A stretch of 64,000 nucleotides of DNA from Terrilactibacillus sp. S3-3 (GTDB lineage: Bacteria > Bacillota > Bacilli > Bacillales > Sporolactobacillaceae). A model generated the notes under the pieces. That model was not told where the DNA came from. It saw nothing but the letters and a program-made list of their open reading frames with translations, and ran no database searches. Location: contig CP129291.1 of the NCBI GenBank assembly GCA_030437565.1, positions 2,046,001 to 2,110,000 on the forward strand, given 5' to 3'. The position numbers and the translations under genes are program-made. How positions within the stretch are numbered: position 1 is the first letter of the stretch; every line of letters starts with the position of its first letter. This document shows positions 29,153 to 38,639 of this stretch, in pieces.

Positions 29153-29181
29153 AAAGCCTCTCCATCATGAAGAGAGGCTTT
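29153..29181 (-). terminator. S-box terminator before metN
   Basis: Minus strand AAGCCTCT...AGAGGCTT followed by seven T residues. Confidence 0.85.
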
Positions 29182-29193
29182 TTATTAAAACAG

Positions 29194-29291
29194 CTTATCT
29201 TTCAGAATGGAATCATCCTGCAGGAATTAGCACCTTTCATCAGAAGGTTGCTGGACGTCATCGGGCCTGTCCCTCAGTCACTCTTGATAAG
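29194..29291 (-). ncRNA. SAM-I riboswitch (S-box) 3, metNIQ leader
   Basis: Minus strand begins CTTATCAAGAG and ends AAAGATAAG, with GAGGGACAGGCCCGATGA, CCAGCAACC and AAGGTGCTAATTCC. It is followed by a terminator, so SAM represses methionine import. Confidence 0.95.
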
Positions 29292-29302
29292 TTATGAAGT
29301 TA

Positions 29303-29331
29303 TTTATAATTTGTTTTCAACTATCTGTTAA
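29303..29331 (-). promoter_or_regulatory. Sigma-A promoter of the metNIQ leader
   Basis: Minus strand TTAACA, 17 bases, TATAAA, ending about 12 bases before the riboswitch. Confidence 0.55.
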
Positions 29332-29480
29332 CAACTTTAATATACAAACTGATGATTGTCAACTACTAATCTCATTAATCATCTATGTTTTAATTGAAAT
29401 ACTATTCTGTCATATTGGTTAGATGTCATAAAGTTGGATAAAAACACTAAAACAATAGAGGCCTCGTCCCTTTAAAAAAA

Positions 29481-29577
29481 AGCCCATTAATATGGGCTTA
29501 AAAGGATTGGGAGTCCTTACAATTATGAAACATTTGCTTAAGTTCATCATAATGGTCATTTATTAAAAATGGCTTAA
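29481..29577 (+). repeat. Intergenic repeat family, copy A
   Basis: Hairpin AGCCCAT/ATGGGCT, then GGAGT, then a tiny frame at 29525-29566 (13 residues, MKHLLKFIIMVIY). Related copies lie at 29694-29795 and 38505-38606. Confidence 0.5.
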
Positions 29578-29693
29578 AATCATCGGAACAGGCATCGCAA
29601 CTGGATTCCCATAGCAATGTTGAATTTTTTTGCAAAAAAACCTGCGGGGCTATTAAAAAAAAAATATTTTATTAGAGCTGCTGTTTATCAAGC

Positions 29694-29795
29694 AAAAAAA
29701 TAAGCCCTTTAAAGGGCTCAGCAGATTAAGGAGTTATTACTTTATGAACAAGACTAGACTAGCAGTCTTTTATTAAATTTTGCTTAATTTGAATG
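29694..29795 (+). repeat. Intergenic repeat family, copy B
   Basis: Hairpin AGCCCTTT/AAAGGGCT, AGATTAAGGAGT, a 10-residue frame (29744-29776, MNKTRLAVFY), then TTAAATTTTGCT as in copy C. Confidence 0.5.
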
Positions 29796-29839
29796 CCGTA
29801 AAAATGTAAAACTGAAGCCGGACACGCTGGGTGATGCCG

Positions 29840-32078
29840 TCACTGCTCCGGGATAGCCCTGTTGTCGGCCCTTTTCCGTTCATTTTCGTCCGAAATATTT
29901 CCTCTTATGAGGCTGTAAACATAGACCAAGATCATCATGATGGCCACCATGAATAAGGCAGCATACATATTTTCAGAAAGATATGGTCTGAGCTCCGTTT
30001 GATAAACAGTGAAGGCCAAGTCAACATCCTTAATTGGTCTTCCATTTTGCAGAAAATGTCCATTCAGATACATATCCTGCTGTTCATAAGCCCCTTTGCC
30101 ATTGATCGTAAGCAAGAGTTTTGAATCGCGGCTCCCCGCTAACTGTCTGATCAAGAGCCGGTAATCTCTTCCGTTTCCCTCAATCGGTTTTTTGAATGAA
30201 AAGATCATAAAACCATTGACTTTTTTCTTTTTTGAATTGAAATGCTTTTCACTGGCCGCTGCTTTCCCTTTTCTAATTACAGATAATTGGTACTCAGCAT
30301 TCCCGCGGCTTGCAGCTGTCCCGACGGAGATACGAGTGAACGGTTTATCCGCTTGAAAGGTTTGTTCAACATAATGATGGGCATCAACAACAGCATATTT
30401 CTTTCCCCTTGTCTGAATTTGGTTCACATCATATGATATTTGCACACTATTTTTTTGCGTCAGCGGTTCGAAATTGGTAAAGGCGCAAATAAAAACAGCG
30501 GTTAATAACCCGGCGGCAAGAACCAGCCGGCCGATAGCCGCGACGGGCAAGCCGGCAAAAACGGGTTTTGCTTGTGTCTCAAAGACGTGGTTCAACTCGT
30601 CCAGCCCATAGACTGCCCCGAGAGATCATAAATGGGGTAAACAGCAATGCATACCGCGGCTCTGCCTCCCAGAGAAAAACAAAAAAGAGGAAACTGCCGA
30701 ATAAACAAATTTGCATCAGCAGGTTGATGTCATATTTTTTTGTTCGAAAAAAGCGCAGCGATGACAATAGCAGCAAGAAAAGGTTGGCGACGTTGAAAAC
30801 TTGAATAATAAACAACATGAGCGCTTTCCGCTGTCCAAAAGTATATTCATAAGCAGCGGAATAATCTGATGCATTTTTTGTATACCAAAAATAGCCCCGC
30901 GAACCATCAGAAAATGTTCGAACCGCCTTCACTGCCCATAAACGGGCGAGTCCGTTTATCTTCTTCTCCTTTATTCTCTCCTTAATTTGATCAAAATCTG
31001 CCTGCTTTTTCGCCTGCTGAGTGGGCTGCCCCAACGTTAGTTTAAAATCATGCTGATTGTATCTCCCATTTGGCGCCAGTCCCAGCATCATCCAATGCGA
31101 TACGGGCATCTGGAGCGTATCATTTGTTTAAATCCGAGATGGTGATAGTAGGCTTGAGCCGAGAAATTAACGGTAAGGAGCATGACGGCAAGAATCCCGG
31201 TATTGATCAGCACCTTTTTTTCCACTTCAACACAAAGAACATATAAATAATCATCGCCGGCAAAAATAAAATCAGATCTTCCCTGACCTCACAGCCGGCA
31301 GCAAGTAGAAGTCCCATCAATATCATATATAAAGGTTTCTTTGTCTTATCATATAAATACCAGAGATAAACAAGCAGCGCCGAAAGAAAGAGAATGGCAA
31401 CGGTATCAGTATAGAAATAGGCAATATATAAAAACAGCGGCAGGCAAGCGAGTGTCATGACTAAGAAAACATTCGCCATTTTCATGCTGAATAAACGAAC
31501 AATCAGCTTCCATGAAAAATAGATGCCTACATTCAGAAATATCGCCGCGGTAATTTTATCAACCAACATAAATGCCGAGGGGTTTCCAAAAGCGACATAG
31601 CGATAAAGCCAATATCTAATCACCGTAATCGCGACATTGTTTGGATAGACCTGAAGGTAATAAGCGTTCTGCAGAAGATTGCCATGTTTTAGCAAATAAA
31701 GGGCGTCGGAATAGATGTGCCCGCCATCGACTGCTGGAGGAAAAATCCCCTTAAAGAGAGTAATGATGGCTATTTCAGCGATCAATATGACCGCCATGAG
31801 CCCAGCGGCCATTCCTTTCAGCCAGGCATCCTTCATCGTTGAAAAGATCCGGTAAAGGGCAAGGAAAAAAAGAACGGTGATGGTCGCAAAAAGCATGATC
31901 GCCAGCGGCACCCATATGACCGATCCATTTTGTTCCGCCAGCCAGTCTTTTTTTTTCTTATGAAAACAGGGAGCAGAATGCTAAAAATTAAAGAAAAACC
32001 TATGCTTAAGCCAAAGACGATACTGAAGATATAAACCAGTTTTCTTTTTAAAAAAAAGCCAACGTCCGTCACGTCCAA
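29840..32078 (-). CDS. Large membrane glycosyltransferase-like protein (frameshifted)
   Basis: One gene of about 745 residues seen in four pieces (breaks near 31900, 31130 and 30590). It resembles GT39/PMT-like membrane glycosyltransferases that use polyprenyl-phosphate sugars: N-terminal span, many hydrophobic helices, an early acidic loop with DGGHIYSDALYLLKHGN, YTDTVAILFLSALLVYLWYLYDK, GCEVREDLILFLPAMIIY and WEAEPRYALLFTPF. After about residue 500 comes an extracytoplasmic domain, then a last span near the C terminus (MYAALFMVAIMMILVYVYSLI). Its start overlaps the stop of the upstream GtrB-like gene, so the two probably work as a donor-making and transferring pair for cell-wall polymer glycosylation. 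The polymer is unknown. Confidence 0.75.
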
Positions 32079-33097
32079 TCACACAAGGTCACTCCCGCCC
32101 GTCCAAACACATCAGGCGTCATGGTTTTACCCCCCTGTTCCATCCTGCCGGTATACAGATCCTGTTCGATCGAATATCTTGGCCGATGCTTTGTTTCGTT
32201 AAAGATCTTGCCGATATATTCACCAATAACCCCCATGGCCATCAGTTGAACACCGCCAATCAGCCAAATGGACAGGATAATGGACGACCAGCCTGTTACG
32301 GCGTGTCCTGTAAAGTGCCGAACCAATATATATACAATCATCATTAACCCAATGACGAAAAAAATACCTCCTAAATAGGCAACGAGCCGCATGGGAACAA
32401 CAGAAAAAGAAGTGAGCCCGTCGATGGCAAAATTCAGCATTTTTTTCAAAGGATACTTTGATTCGCCGGCAAACCTTTCCGACCGATTGTAATAAACCTT
32501 TGTACTTTTAAATCCAAGCAGCGGCACAATACAGCGGATAAAAACATTCTCTTCCTGATATTTGACAAACTCGTCCAATGCCCGTTTGCTCAGCAAGCGA
32601 AAGTCCGCATGATTCGGTACCATTTCAACGCCGAGCTTTCCCATCATTTTATAGAAACCAAGCGCTGTATTGCGTTTGAAAAAGGTATCGGTCTCTCTTT
32701 TATCACGAACCCCGTAAACGACATCATACCCCTCATGGTACTTGATCAGAAAGTCGCGGATCACTTTGACATCATCCTGAAGATCGGCATCGATTGAAAT
32801 AATACAGTCAGCCTGCCGTCTAGCCGTTTCCATACCGGCGATGAGTGCCCTTTGGTGCCCAAAATTACGGGTTAGTTTCAAGCCTGTGATGCTGTCACTT
32901 TTTTTTGCATATCCGGAAATGATTGCCCAAGTCCGGTCTTTGCTGCCGTCATCGACATACATAATATTACTTTTATCTGAAATCAGATTCTCTTCGATTG
33001 CATCGTTCAAAACTTCTTGCAAACGCTTGGTTGTTTCCGGCAAGACTTCTTCTTCATTGAAACATGGAACAATAATTGTCAACAACGTATCGGACAC
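32069..33097 (-). CDS. GtrB/DPM1-family polyprenyl-phosphate glycosyltransferase
   Basis: Intact 342-residue GT2 enzyme started by GTG at 33097 behind TGGAGG. Nucleotide-sugar binding part TIIVPCFNEEEVLPETTKRL, MYVDDGSKDRT, LTRNFGHQRALIAGMETA and the catalytic ISIDADLQDD are textbook. Two C-terminal membrane helices (about residues 235-260 and 270-295) anchor it. It should load a sugar onto undecaprenyl phosphate on the inner face, for use by the membrane glycosyltransferase encoded next. Divergent from the two-component system at 33575. Confidence 0.93.
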   Translation of the reverse strand: MSDTLLTIIVPCFNEEEVLPETTKRLQEVLNDAIEENLISDKSNIMYVDDGSKDRTWAIISGYAKKSDSITGLKLTRNFGHQRALIAGMETARRQADCIISIDADLQDDVKVIRDFLIKYHEGYDVVYGVRDKRETDTFFKRNTALGFYKMMGKLGVEMVPNHADFRLLSKRALDEFVKYQEENVFIRCIVPLLGFKSTKVYYNRSERFAGESKYPLKKMLNFAIDGLTSFSVVPMRLVAYLGGIFFVIGLMMIVYILVRHFTGHAVTGWSSIILSIWLIGGVQLMAMGVIGEYIGKIFNETKHRPRYSIEQDLYTGRMEQGGKTMTPDVFGRAGVTLCDWT

Positions 33098-33574
33098 TTT
33101 AATGCCTCCACTTAATCTTCATCTTCATGTAAAAAAAAATCAGTCATAGGCCATTCTTATTTCATCACTTAGGCATCATTGAACGGTCAAGTATGGATGG
33201 ACTCCCCTATTTTACCAAATTTAGAAACCTAACCGCGGAGAATTTACAAAGAATTAACAATAGAGGGGTACTAAATGCCGATGTTATCCTCACAAAACGG
33301 ACACCGAACACCTTTTCCGTCCTAATGAAAACCCTTTTTGAAGAATGATGGCCTCTTTTTATTAGCCGCGGCAGGATGTCTCTATGACGATATTATTTTA
33401 ACCCTCCTTTTTTTCTAAGTAACAAAAACCTGGTGAGAAAAGAATGAGAATTTTTTAATCTTCCAAATGCTTTTTTTCACAGTCAATTAGTTACAAAAAC
33501 AAACGAACCTTTTATACTTAAAGTATCGATCCCGCACCGGGATCAAACTTTTATCTTAACAGAAGGTGTCGCAC
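33098..33574. other. Divergent promoter region of gtrB-like gene and two-component system
   Basis: AT-rich 477-base gap without a gene that I can support. A short dyad GATCCCG...CGGGATC lies at about 33527-33543 in the leader of the response regulator; it could be an operator or a mild attenuator. Confidence 0.35.
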
Positions 33575-34274
33575 ATGGAAAATATCCACATTTTGCTTGT
33601 GGAAGATGAGGAGAGTCTCGCTTCGTTTGTTTCGACCGAGTTATCATTTGAAGGTTATGAAGTCGAGCGGGCCGCAGACGGCGAACAAGCTTTGAAAATT
33701 TTTATAACAGTGAGCGCGATAAGTGGGATTTAATTTTGCTCGATTGGATGCTGCCGAAACTTGACGGGCTGGAAGTCTGCCGCCGGGTAAGAAAAGAAAG
33801 CCTGGTTCCGATCATCATCATGACGGCAAGGGATTATATTGGCGACAAGATAGCCGGTCTTGACGGAGGAGCCGATGATTACATCACCAAACCTTTTGAA
33901 ATCGAGGAACTCTTGGCGCGAGTCCGCGTCGCCCTGCGGCACAAGAAAAATATTGAAAGCCAGACGAGCAGTCATGTTTACCGGGTAAACGGCCTGTCAC
34001 TCGATATTGAGAAAAGGGTTGTTGAGCGGGATGGCCAGACTTTTCCTCTTACTCAACGGGAATTCGACCTTCTTGCCGAGCTGATGAAAAATGAAGGAAA
34101 AGTGCTGACGCGCGATAAACTGCTTTCCGATGTTTGGGATACAGTTTCATGGGGCAGACAAACATTGTCGATGTCTATATCAGATACTTGCGCAACAAAA
34201 TTGATGACGATAAGGAACAAAGTTTGATCCAAACGATACGCGGCGTCGGGTATTCCCTGAGGACTGAGAAGTAA
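33575..34274 (+). CDS. OmpR-family response regulator (frameshifted)
   Basis: Two-domain response regulator, about 233 residues. Start MENIHILLVEDEESLASFVSTELSFEGYEV at 33575. One T is missing near 33700; the receiver then continues LILLDWMLPKLDGLEVCRR (phospho-acceptor D in LLDWM) and ITKPFEIEELLARVRVALR with the conserved K. The winged-helix domain has LTQREFDLLAELMKNEGKVLTRDKLLSDVWD. A lost base near 34158 is repaired to NIVDVYIRYLRNKIDDD and IQTIRGVGYSLRTEK, stop at 34272-34274, overlapping the kinase start by one base. Confidence 0.9.
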
Positions 34275-35700
34275 TGAAATGGATAGAACATTTAAAAGGA
34301 AAAGTCAATACAACGTCTTTTCAACTGAACTGCTGGTATATCCTCATTTTGCTGGCAACGGTTGCCTTTATCGGTGCCGTCGCCATTACAAGCGTCAGCT
34401 ATCAGCTTTATAAAAGCACGGAAACCGAGGTTCGGCACATTGAGAGCGGCCTCGTAACGGCCGCGAAGGAAAATCATCCCGACTGGAAACGAACGATCCA
34501 GAATGAGATTGATGAGAAACACCGCGACTATTACGTGCATGTCGAAACGCCTGACGGCAAGACCATATATTCTGAAGGCAGCGAAAGCATTACGGATAAC
34601 ATCCGGGAACTGCCGAATTTCAAGTGGTTTTCTTCCCCTCAAAAACATTTTTTTTTCGACGCCGATCTATCATCACACCACTTCTTTCCATAATTATACG
34701 TTCAAAGTTTATGTGAAAATGGCGACGATCCACGAATTTTGGGAAACAACCGTCAGGGTTTTGATATTAAGCGCCATTGCCGGCATTCTGATCGGTTCGC
34801 TGGCCATTTACCGCTTTTCCCGGCGCCTCAGCAAGCCGCTGGCCGAAGTGACGAATACGATCAAGCTGGCAACAAGCACGGAAGATTTGGAAGTCACCGT
34901 CCCCATTCCGGAGCGGCCTCAAGAAATGAAAGACCTGGCCATTGCCTTTAACCATCTGATGAATCGCCTCAGTCAGCAAATACAGCGTGAGAAAAATTTT
35001 GTCTCGGACGCTTCGCACGAATTACGCACACCGCTCGCCGCGATCCGCGGCCATGTAAAATTAATCATGAGGCATGGCAATGAACATCCCGAAGTGATCG
35101 AAGAGTCCGCTCAATTCATCAATCAGGAATCACACGCATGCAGCGGCTGATGGATCAATTGCTGATGATCGCCAGGCTGGACCGTTCATCGATGTCCGTC
35201 ATGCCTGTCAATCTCTCAATGATTGCCCGAAGTATTTCGGAAGATAACATTCCGGCCATCCGGCAAAAAAATTTTCAGTAGATGTTGGAGATAATATCAC
35301 GGCGGTGGCGAATGAGGATAACATCCATCAAGTCATCGTCTCCCTGCTTGAGAACGCAGGAAAATACACCCCTGACGAGGGATGGATCCATTTAATCTTA
35401 AAACAGGATGATCATTATGCCTATGTGATGGTGGAGGACTCAGGTCCGAGCATCCCTGATGACGAAAAAAAGAAGGTATTCGAACGTTTTTATCGGATCG
35501 ATAAATCCCGTTCAAGCGAAAAAGGCGGATCCGGATTAGGGCTGTCGATTGTCAAACAACTGGTAGAAATCGATGGGGGAAAAATTTGGGTAGAGGACAT
35601 CATCCCAAGTGGCTGTAAGTTTATTGTCCGCTACGGCGCGCCGCCTGCCGTCTGCCAATGGCCAATACCCGTTATCCGGATCATAATCATTATCATTTGA
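34274..35700 (+). CDS. Sensor histidine kinase (frameshifted)
   Basis: Membrane histidine kinase, about 475 residues. N-terminal span (about 18-40), an extracytoplasmic region with DYYVHVETPDGKTIYSEG, second span VRVLILSAIAGILIGSLAIYRF, HAMP segment, then H-box FVSDASHELRTPLAAIRGH, N-box LLENAGKYT, G1 VEDSGPSIPDDEKKKVFERFYR (the second glycine of DxGxG is Ser) and G2 GSGLGLSIVKQLVEI. Breaks lie near 34660, 35135 and 35270. The end after FIVRYGAPPAV is low-complexity (IRIIIIII) and may be out of frame. Partner of the regulator at 33575; signal unknown, perhaps envelope stress given the adjacent glycosyltransferases. Confidence 0.88.
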
Positions 35701-35829
35701 TCGTTCCGGCGTGCAGCCAAGATTCGACTTTCATCGAGACAAAAAGGATTGCACCAGACAGTGCGGGCCGGCCCGGGTTTTCGAAAAGCAAGGATCCGTA
35801 TAATAATAAACCGCTGCCATGTTCACCAT

Positions 35830-36381
35830 TTACTGATTAGAGCCGGATTGCTTCTCCTGCAGGATTTTTTTAATCGCTGCGATTTCACGTTCCAGGCGAT
35901 GGAGATGGCTTTGCATATCGTCTATTTCCTGTCCGTCCTTATAATTGATCGCAAAATCGATGATCGATTCATGCTTGTCGCGGGCCGCCTGGCGATTTTG
36001 GCTCATCATAATAATGGGCGCCTGGAAAGCGGCAAGAAAGGACAAACACAGATTCAGCAAAATAAAGGGCGGCCGGTCAAAATGCATGCCGCTTGTTAAA
36101 GCCACCATGTTCCAAACCATCCAAATGAAAAGAAAAACGGCAAAGATGATAATAAACCGCCAGCTGCCGCCAAATTGAGCGATCCTGTCGGCGATTCGAT
36201 CGCCGCGCTTTGTTTGTTTTTTGTATTCGGATTCCAACTGGCGGACGATTTCCGATTCGTAACGACGGACTATCCGGTCAATGCGTTTTAAATGCTTATC
36301 ATTTAAGTCGATATTAAATCCCTGAATTTTTTTTTTTTTTGATTGCTCGCTTTCGCTGATTTTTTTCTTCGGATTCCACAT
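35830..36381 (-). CDS. DUF1003 membrane protein
   Basis: 183-residue protein started at MWNPKKKISES (36381) behind GGGGGT. Conserved DUF1003 core: DRIADRIAQFGGSWRFIIIFAVFLFIWMVWNMVAL, then PPFILLNLCLSFLAAFQAPIIMMSQNRQAARDKHES, giving two membrane spans with a short loop. The N terminus is highly charged; the C terminus (IDDMQSHLHRLEREIAAIKKILQEK) forms a coiled coil. Function of the family is unknown, though members occur widely in bacteria. Confidence 0.9.
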   Translation of the reverse strand: MWNPKKKISESEQSKKKKIQGFNIDLNDKHLKRIDRIVRRYESEIVRQLESEYKKQTKRGDRIADRIAQFGGSWRFIIIFAVFLFIWMVWNMVALTSGMHFDRPPFILLNLCLSFLAAFQAPIIMMSQNRQAARDKHESIIDFAINYKDGQEIDDMQSHLHRLEREIAAIKKILQEKQSGSNQ

Positions 36382-36686
36382 ATTTTCTACCCCCAAAAAA
36401 TTTAAGAACATTTGTGCGACCATTCCAAATGTTTTTCTGCTGAGATCATTCCGCTCCGGCAATCAGGATGCCCGCTCTCATCATTTTATCTGCTGATTGG
36501 TTAATGGGCGCGGCACGAAGAAAACATCTTGAGATCATTATAAGTCCTTTGTAGTGACGGACTCAAGAGCTCTACTTTTTGCAGCCGGGCTTTGATGCTC
36601 CGTTTATAGCCTCAAACATCGGCATTCTGATGGTTTCTCATTTTGAAGAAAGATTTTTGGAAACCGGCGTACATCGCGAAGTTACA
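36382..36686. other. Intergenic region
   Basis: No supported gene. On the plus strand, about 36566-36742, a stop-bounded frame without an RBS reads like a protein fragment (APFIASNIGILMVSHFEERF); it may be a gene remnant or chance. Confidence 0.3.
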
Positions 36687-36734
36687 GAAAAAAACAGCAG
36701 CTATTTGAATGGGTATTCAAACGGCTGCTGTTTT
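36687..36734 (-). terminator. Terminator of the Met-rich protein gene
   Basis: Minus strand AACAGCAGC...GCTGCTGTT with inner TTTGAAT/ATTCAAA pairing, then a T run. Confidence 0.8.
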
Positions 36735-36760
36735 GTTAATTTATAAAATGAACGGGGAAT

Positions 36761-36988
36761 TTACTTCGCTTTCGACATCATGTCCATCATGGCAGTCATC
36801 ATTTCGTCACATTCGCGCATACAGCTCATCATGTGATCCTTGTCCATCATCATGTCCATGTTTGACATTCGATCCATCATCATTTTCATGCATTTCATTT
36901 GGCTCATCATTTTTTCCATTTCCATCATCATCATCATGTCCATAGGCATCATTTTCATGCTGTCCATCTTTTCCATTTTTTCCATCAT
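36761..36988 (-). CDS. Extremely methionine-rich small protein
   Basis: 75 residues of which 35 are methionine (47%). It starts MMEKMEKMDSMKMMPMDMM at 36988, 4-7 bases after GGAGGG, and has its own ter­minator, so it is a real gene. Motifs are MxxM and MMxxM throughout, with three Cys (33, 56, 60) and one His (52); the rest is Lys, Asp and Glu. No signal peptide or membrane span. Met-rich motifs with Cys/His can bind Cu(I) or Ag(I), and a methionine store or oxidant sink is also conceivable. It lies 246 bases downstream of the gene controlled by tandem SAM riboswitches, on the same strand. I do not recognise a named family. Confidence 0.8.
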   Translation of the reverse strand: MMEKMEKMDSMKMMPMDMMMMMEMEKMMSQMKCMKMMMDRMSNMDMMMDKDHMMSCMRECDEMMTAMMDMMSKAK

Positions 36989-37234
36989 AAATCCCTCCGT
37001 GGTTTAATATTATTTTTGGGGAAGATTTAATAGTGGCTATATCTTAGAAGACTGTTCTCTTCCTATCCTTAATTTACCACGTAAAAAAGGGCGAGTCAAA
37101 GCGAGCCGCGGCTTCGAAAAAAAAAGCGCACACAAAAAGGGACGTGATTGGCTGTATCCACGCCATTTTTGGAAAAGGACCCATAAAAAAGTTCTATCGA
37201 TCGCTCAGCTTGTTTTTTGTATCTTTTTATCAGA

Positions 37235-37573
37235 TTAACGATATACTTGTTGATTATTGTTTTTTAATGTCTCAATTTCCCGGCTGATTTCCAGCCTTTT
37301 TTGCTTTAGTGAAAAAAGCCGCTCTGTCAGTTCACCGGGAACATCGTCAAGCGTATGGCGGCGTATATGGCGATACATGGCTAGAATTTGCCGGTTCACC
37401 TCAATAAATTGCTGCTGAAGGCTTTTTTCTTTTTGTAGATCCGTCTCGCCTGATTGAAGGCTCGATAATTTTGCTATAATCGCTTCTTGCCATGCTTTGT
37501 CTTGAATTTTCCCCGCATAGAGATATAGGTCCAAATAATTGTCGATCTGTGCCTGCTTTGCGCTGTCCATCAT
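37235..37573 (-). CDS. Unknown 112-residue protein under tandem SAM riboswitches
   Basis: Intact frame starting MMDSAKQAQIDNYLDLYLYAGKIQ at 37573, with AAGGAG 8 bases upstream. No recognised family. It is almost entirely helical in appearance, with heptad-like stretches (LQKEKSLQQQFIEVNRQILAMYRHIRR and LFSLKQKRLEISREIETLKNNNQQ), so a coiled-coil or helical-bundle protein in the cytoplasm is likely. No Cys. Two SAM-I riboswitches stand between its promoter and its start, so it should be made only when SAM is low. That places it in methionine/SAM physiology although the sequence itself gives no enzymatic clue. It may be cotranscribed with the Met-rich gene downstream. Confidence 0.8.
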   Translation of the reverse strand: MMDSAKQAQIDNYLDLYLYAGKIQDKAWQEAIIAKLSSLQSGETDLQKEKSLQQQFIEVNRQILAMYRHIRRHTLDDVPGELTERLFSLKQKRLEISREIETLKNNNQQVYR

Positions 37574-37587
37574 GTTAAAAACTCCTT

Positions 37588-37671
37588 CTTATCTTTAATT
37601 TGGAATTAGCACGGTACTTTAAAGCCCGTTGCTGAAGCTTTTGGGCCAGTCCCTCCGCTTCTCTGGATAAG
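37588..37671 (-). ncRNA. SAM-I riboswitch (S-box) 4, proximal of a tandem pair
   Basis: Minus strand CTTATCCAGAG, GCGGAGGGACTGGCCC, GCTTCAGCAAC, CCGTGCTAATTCC, AGATAAG. The P1 strand runs directly into AAGGAG of the gene, with P1 extendable to TTCTTATC/GATAAGAA, and no terminator follows, so control is probably at translation initiation. Confidence 0.9.
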
Positions 37672-37732
37672 AATGAATGTTCTACGCATCTCTTATAAAA
37701 GGTCAAGCAAATACAGCCATCCCTTCTATAAT

Positions 37733-37775
37733 AAAAAAGCGATTATTTTCTCTTAAAAAACAAAAAAAATAATCG
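37733..37775 (-). terminator. Terminator between tandem S-boxes
   Basis: Minus strand CGATTATTTT...AAAATAATCG followed by a T run; expression platform of the distal S-box. Confidence 0.8.
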
Positions 37776-37798
37776 TTAGACTTCTTAACATTACTTTT

Positions 37799-37897
37799 CT
37801 TATCTTTCAGATTTTGTCTGCTGGAATTAACACCATACACGAAATTGTGCTGGTTGTCGGGTTTCATAGGGCCAGTCCCTCCGCCACTCTGGATAAG
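37799..37897 (-). ncRNA. SAM-I riboswitch (S-box) 5, distal of a tandem pair
   Basis: Minus strand CTTATCCAGAG, TGGCGGAGGGACTGGCCC, ATGAAACCCGACAACC, GGTGTTAATTCC, AAAGATAAG. It is followed by the terminator at 37733-37775, then by S-box 4. Confidence 0.95.
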
Positions 37898-37915
37898 AAT
37901 TATTCAATTGTTTAC

Positions 37916-37944
37916 ATTTTAGCTTATGCGATGCAGCCTGTCAA
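37916..37944 (-). promoter_or_regulatory. Sigma-A promoter of the tandem S-box unit
   Basis: Minus strand TTGACA, 17 bases, TAAAAT; a near-consensus promoter about 20 bases before S-box 5. Confidence 0.75.
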
Positions 37945-37982
37945 TCACAATGTTTTTAATTGGGAAAGAGATTTTCAGGCCA

Positions 37983-38239
37983 TTACCCACTTTCAAGCTT
38001 AGCGGCCGCCTGTTTGTAGATACTGATCATCCGCTTGGCATAGGGGACAAAAATGAACCCATGTCTTGATAGCTCAACACCCCTTCCATTTTTCTGAAAC
38101 AGTTTAACATTGAATTCTCTTTCAAGCGATTGAATTCGGAAGTGACAGTGGGCTGAGTTAAATAGAGCTTTTCTGCAGCTAAGTGAAAACTGCTAAACTT
38201 GACAACAGCTAAAAAAGCTTCTAATTGATCAATCGTCAT
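37983..38239 (-). pseudogene. Truncated LysR-family regulator
   Basis: Only the DNA-binding part of a LysR regulator: MTIDQLEAFLAVVKFSSFHLAAEKLYLTQPTVTS, then, after a lost base near 38143, IQSLEREFNVKLFQKNGRGVELSRHGFIFVPYAKRM and a stop at about residue 86. The effector domain is absent and replaced by the tandem S-box promoter region. Truncation by deletion is inferred; a read error alone cannot explain the missing 200 residues. Confidence 0.8.
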
Positions 38240-38504
38240 TCGATCACTTTCCTCATGAATGCCGCGGTTTTCTGGAAAATGGAATTGAATAGCCCCATGA
38301 TCCGGTTTTGGTTCATCTGCAATCAGAAGAGGCTCGCGGTGTTAAATTCATCTTAATCCTCCAAAATAAAGATGTCAATCATTATTCCAACTATTTTTAT
38401 GTGTTTATATAAATTAGTCCTTTTGCACGACCTTTTCCGGCAGGCAGCAGCAGCCACCGGCAGTGCTTAACCTTTTAGGTAAGACCGTTAGCGAAATGAC
38501 TAGA

Positions 38505-38606
38505 AAAAAGAGCCCGTTTGAATGGGCTGAAATAAAGATTAAGGAGTCATTGCAATTGAGAACTGCGACATGTTCATCATAACGATGCTTTCTTAAATTT
38601 TGCTGA
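38505..38606 (+). repeat. Intergenic repeat family, copy C
   Basis: Hairpin GAGCCCGTTT/AATGGGCT, AGATTAAGGAGTCATTGCAATT, TTCATCATAACG and TTAAATTTTGCT; the same order of blocks as in copies A and B near 29.5-29.8 kb. Confidence 0.5.
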
Positions 38607-38639
38607 ACAGTCCCTTGAAGGGATACGGCGCGAAGGGAT

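Noticed and set aside
36566-36742. Plus-strand frame reading like part of a protein (SNIGILMVSHFEERF)
   Set aside because: No start signal and stops just upstream; it also overlaps the terminator of the Met-rich gene. Kept only as a possible remnant.
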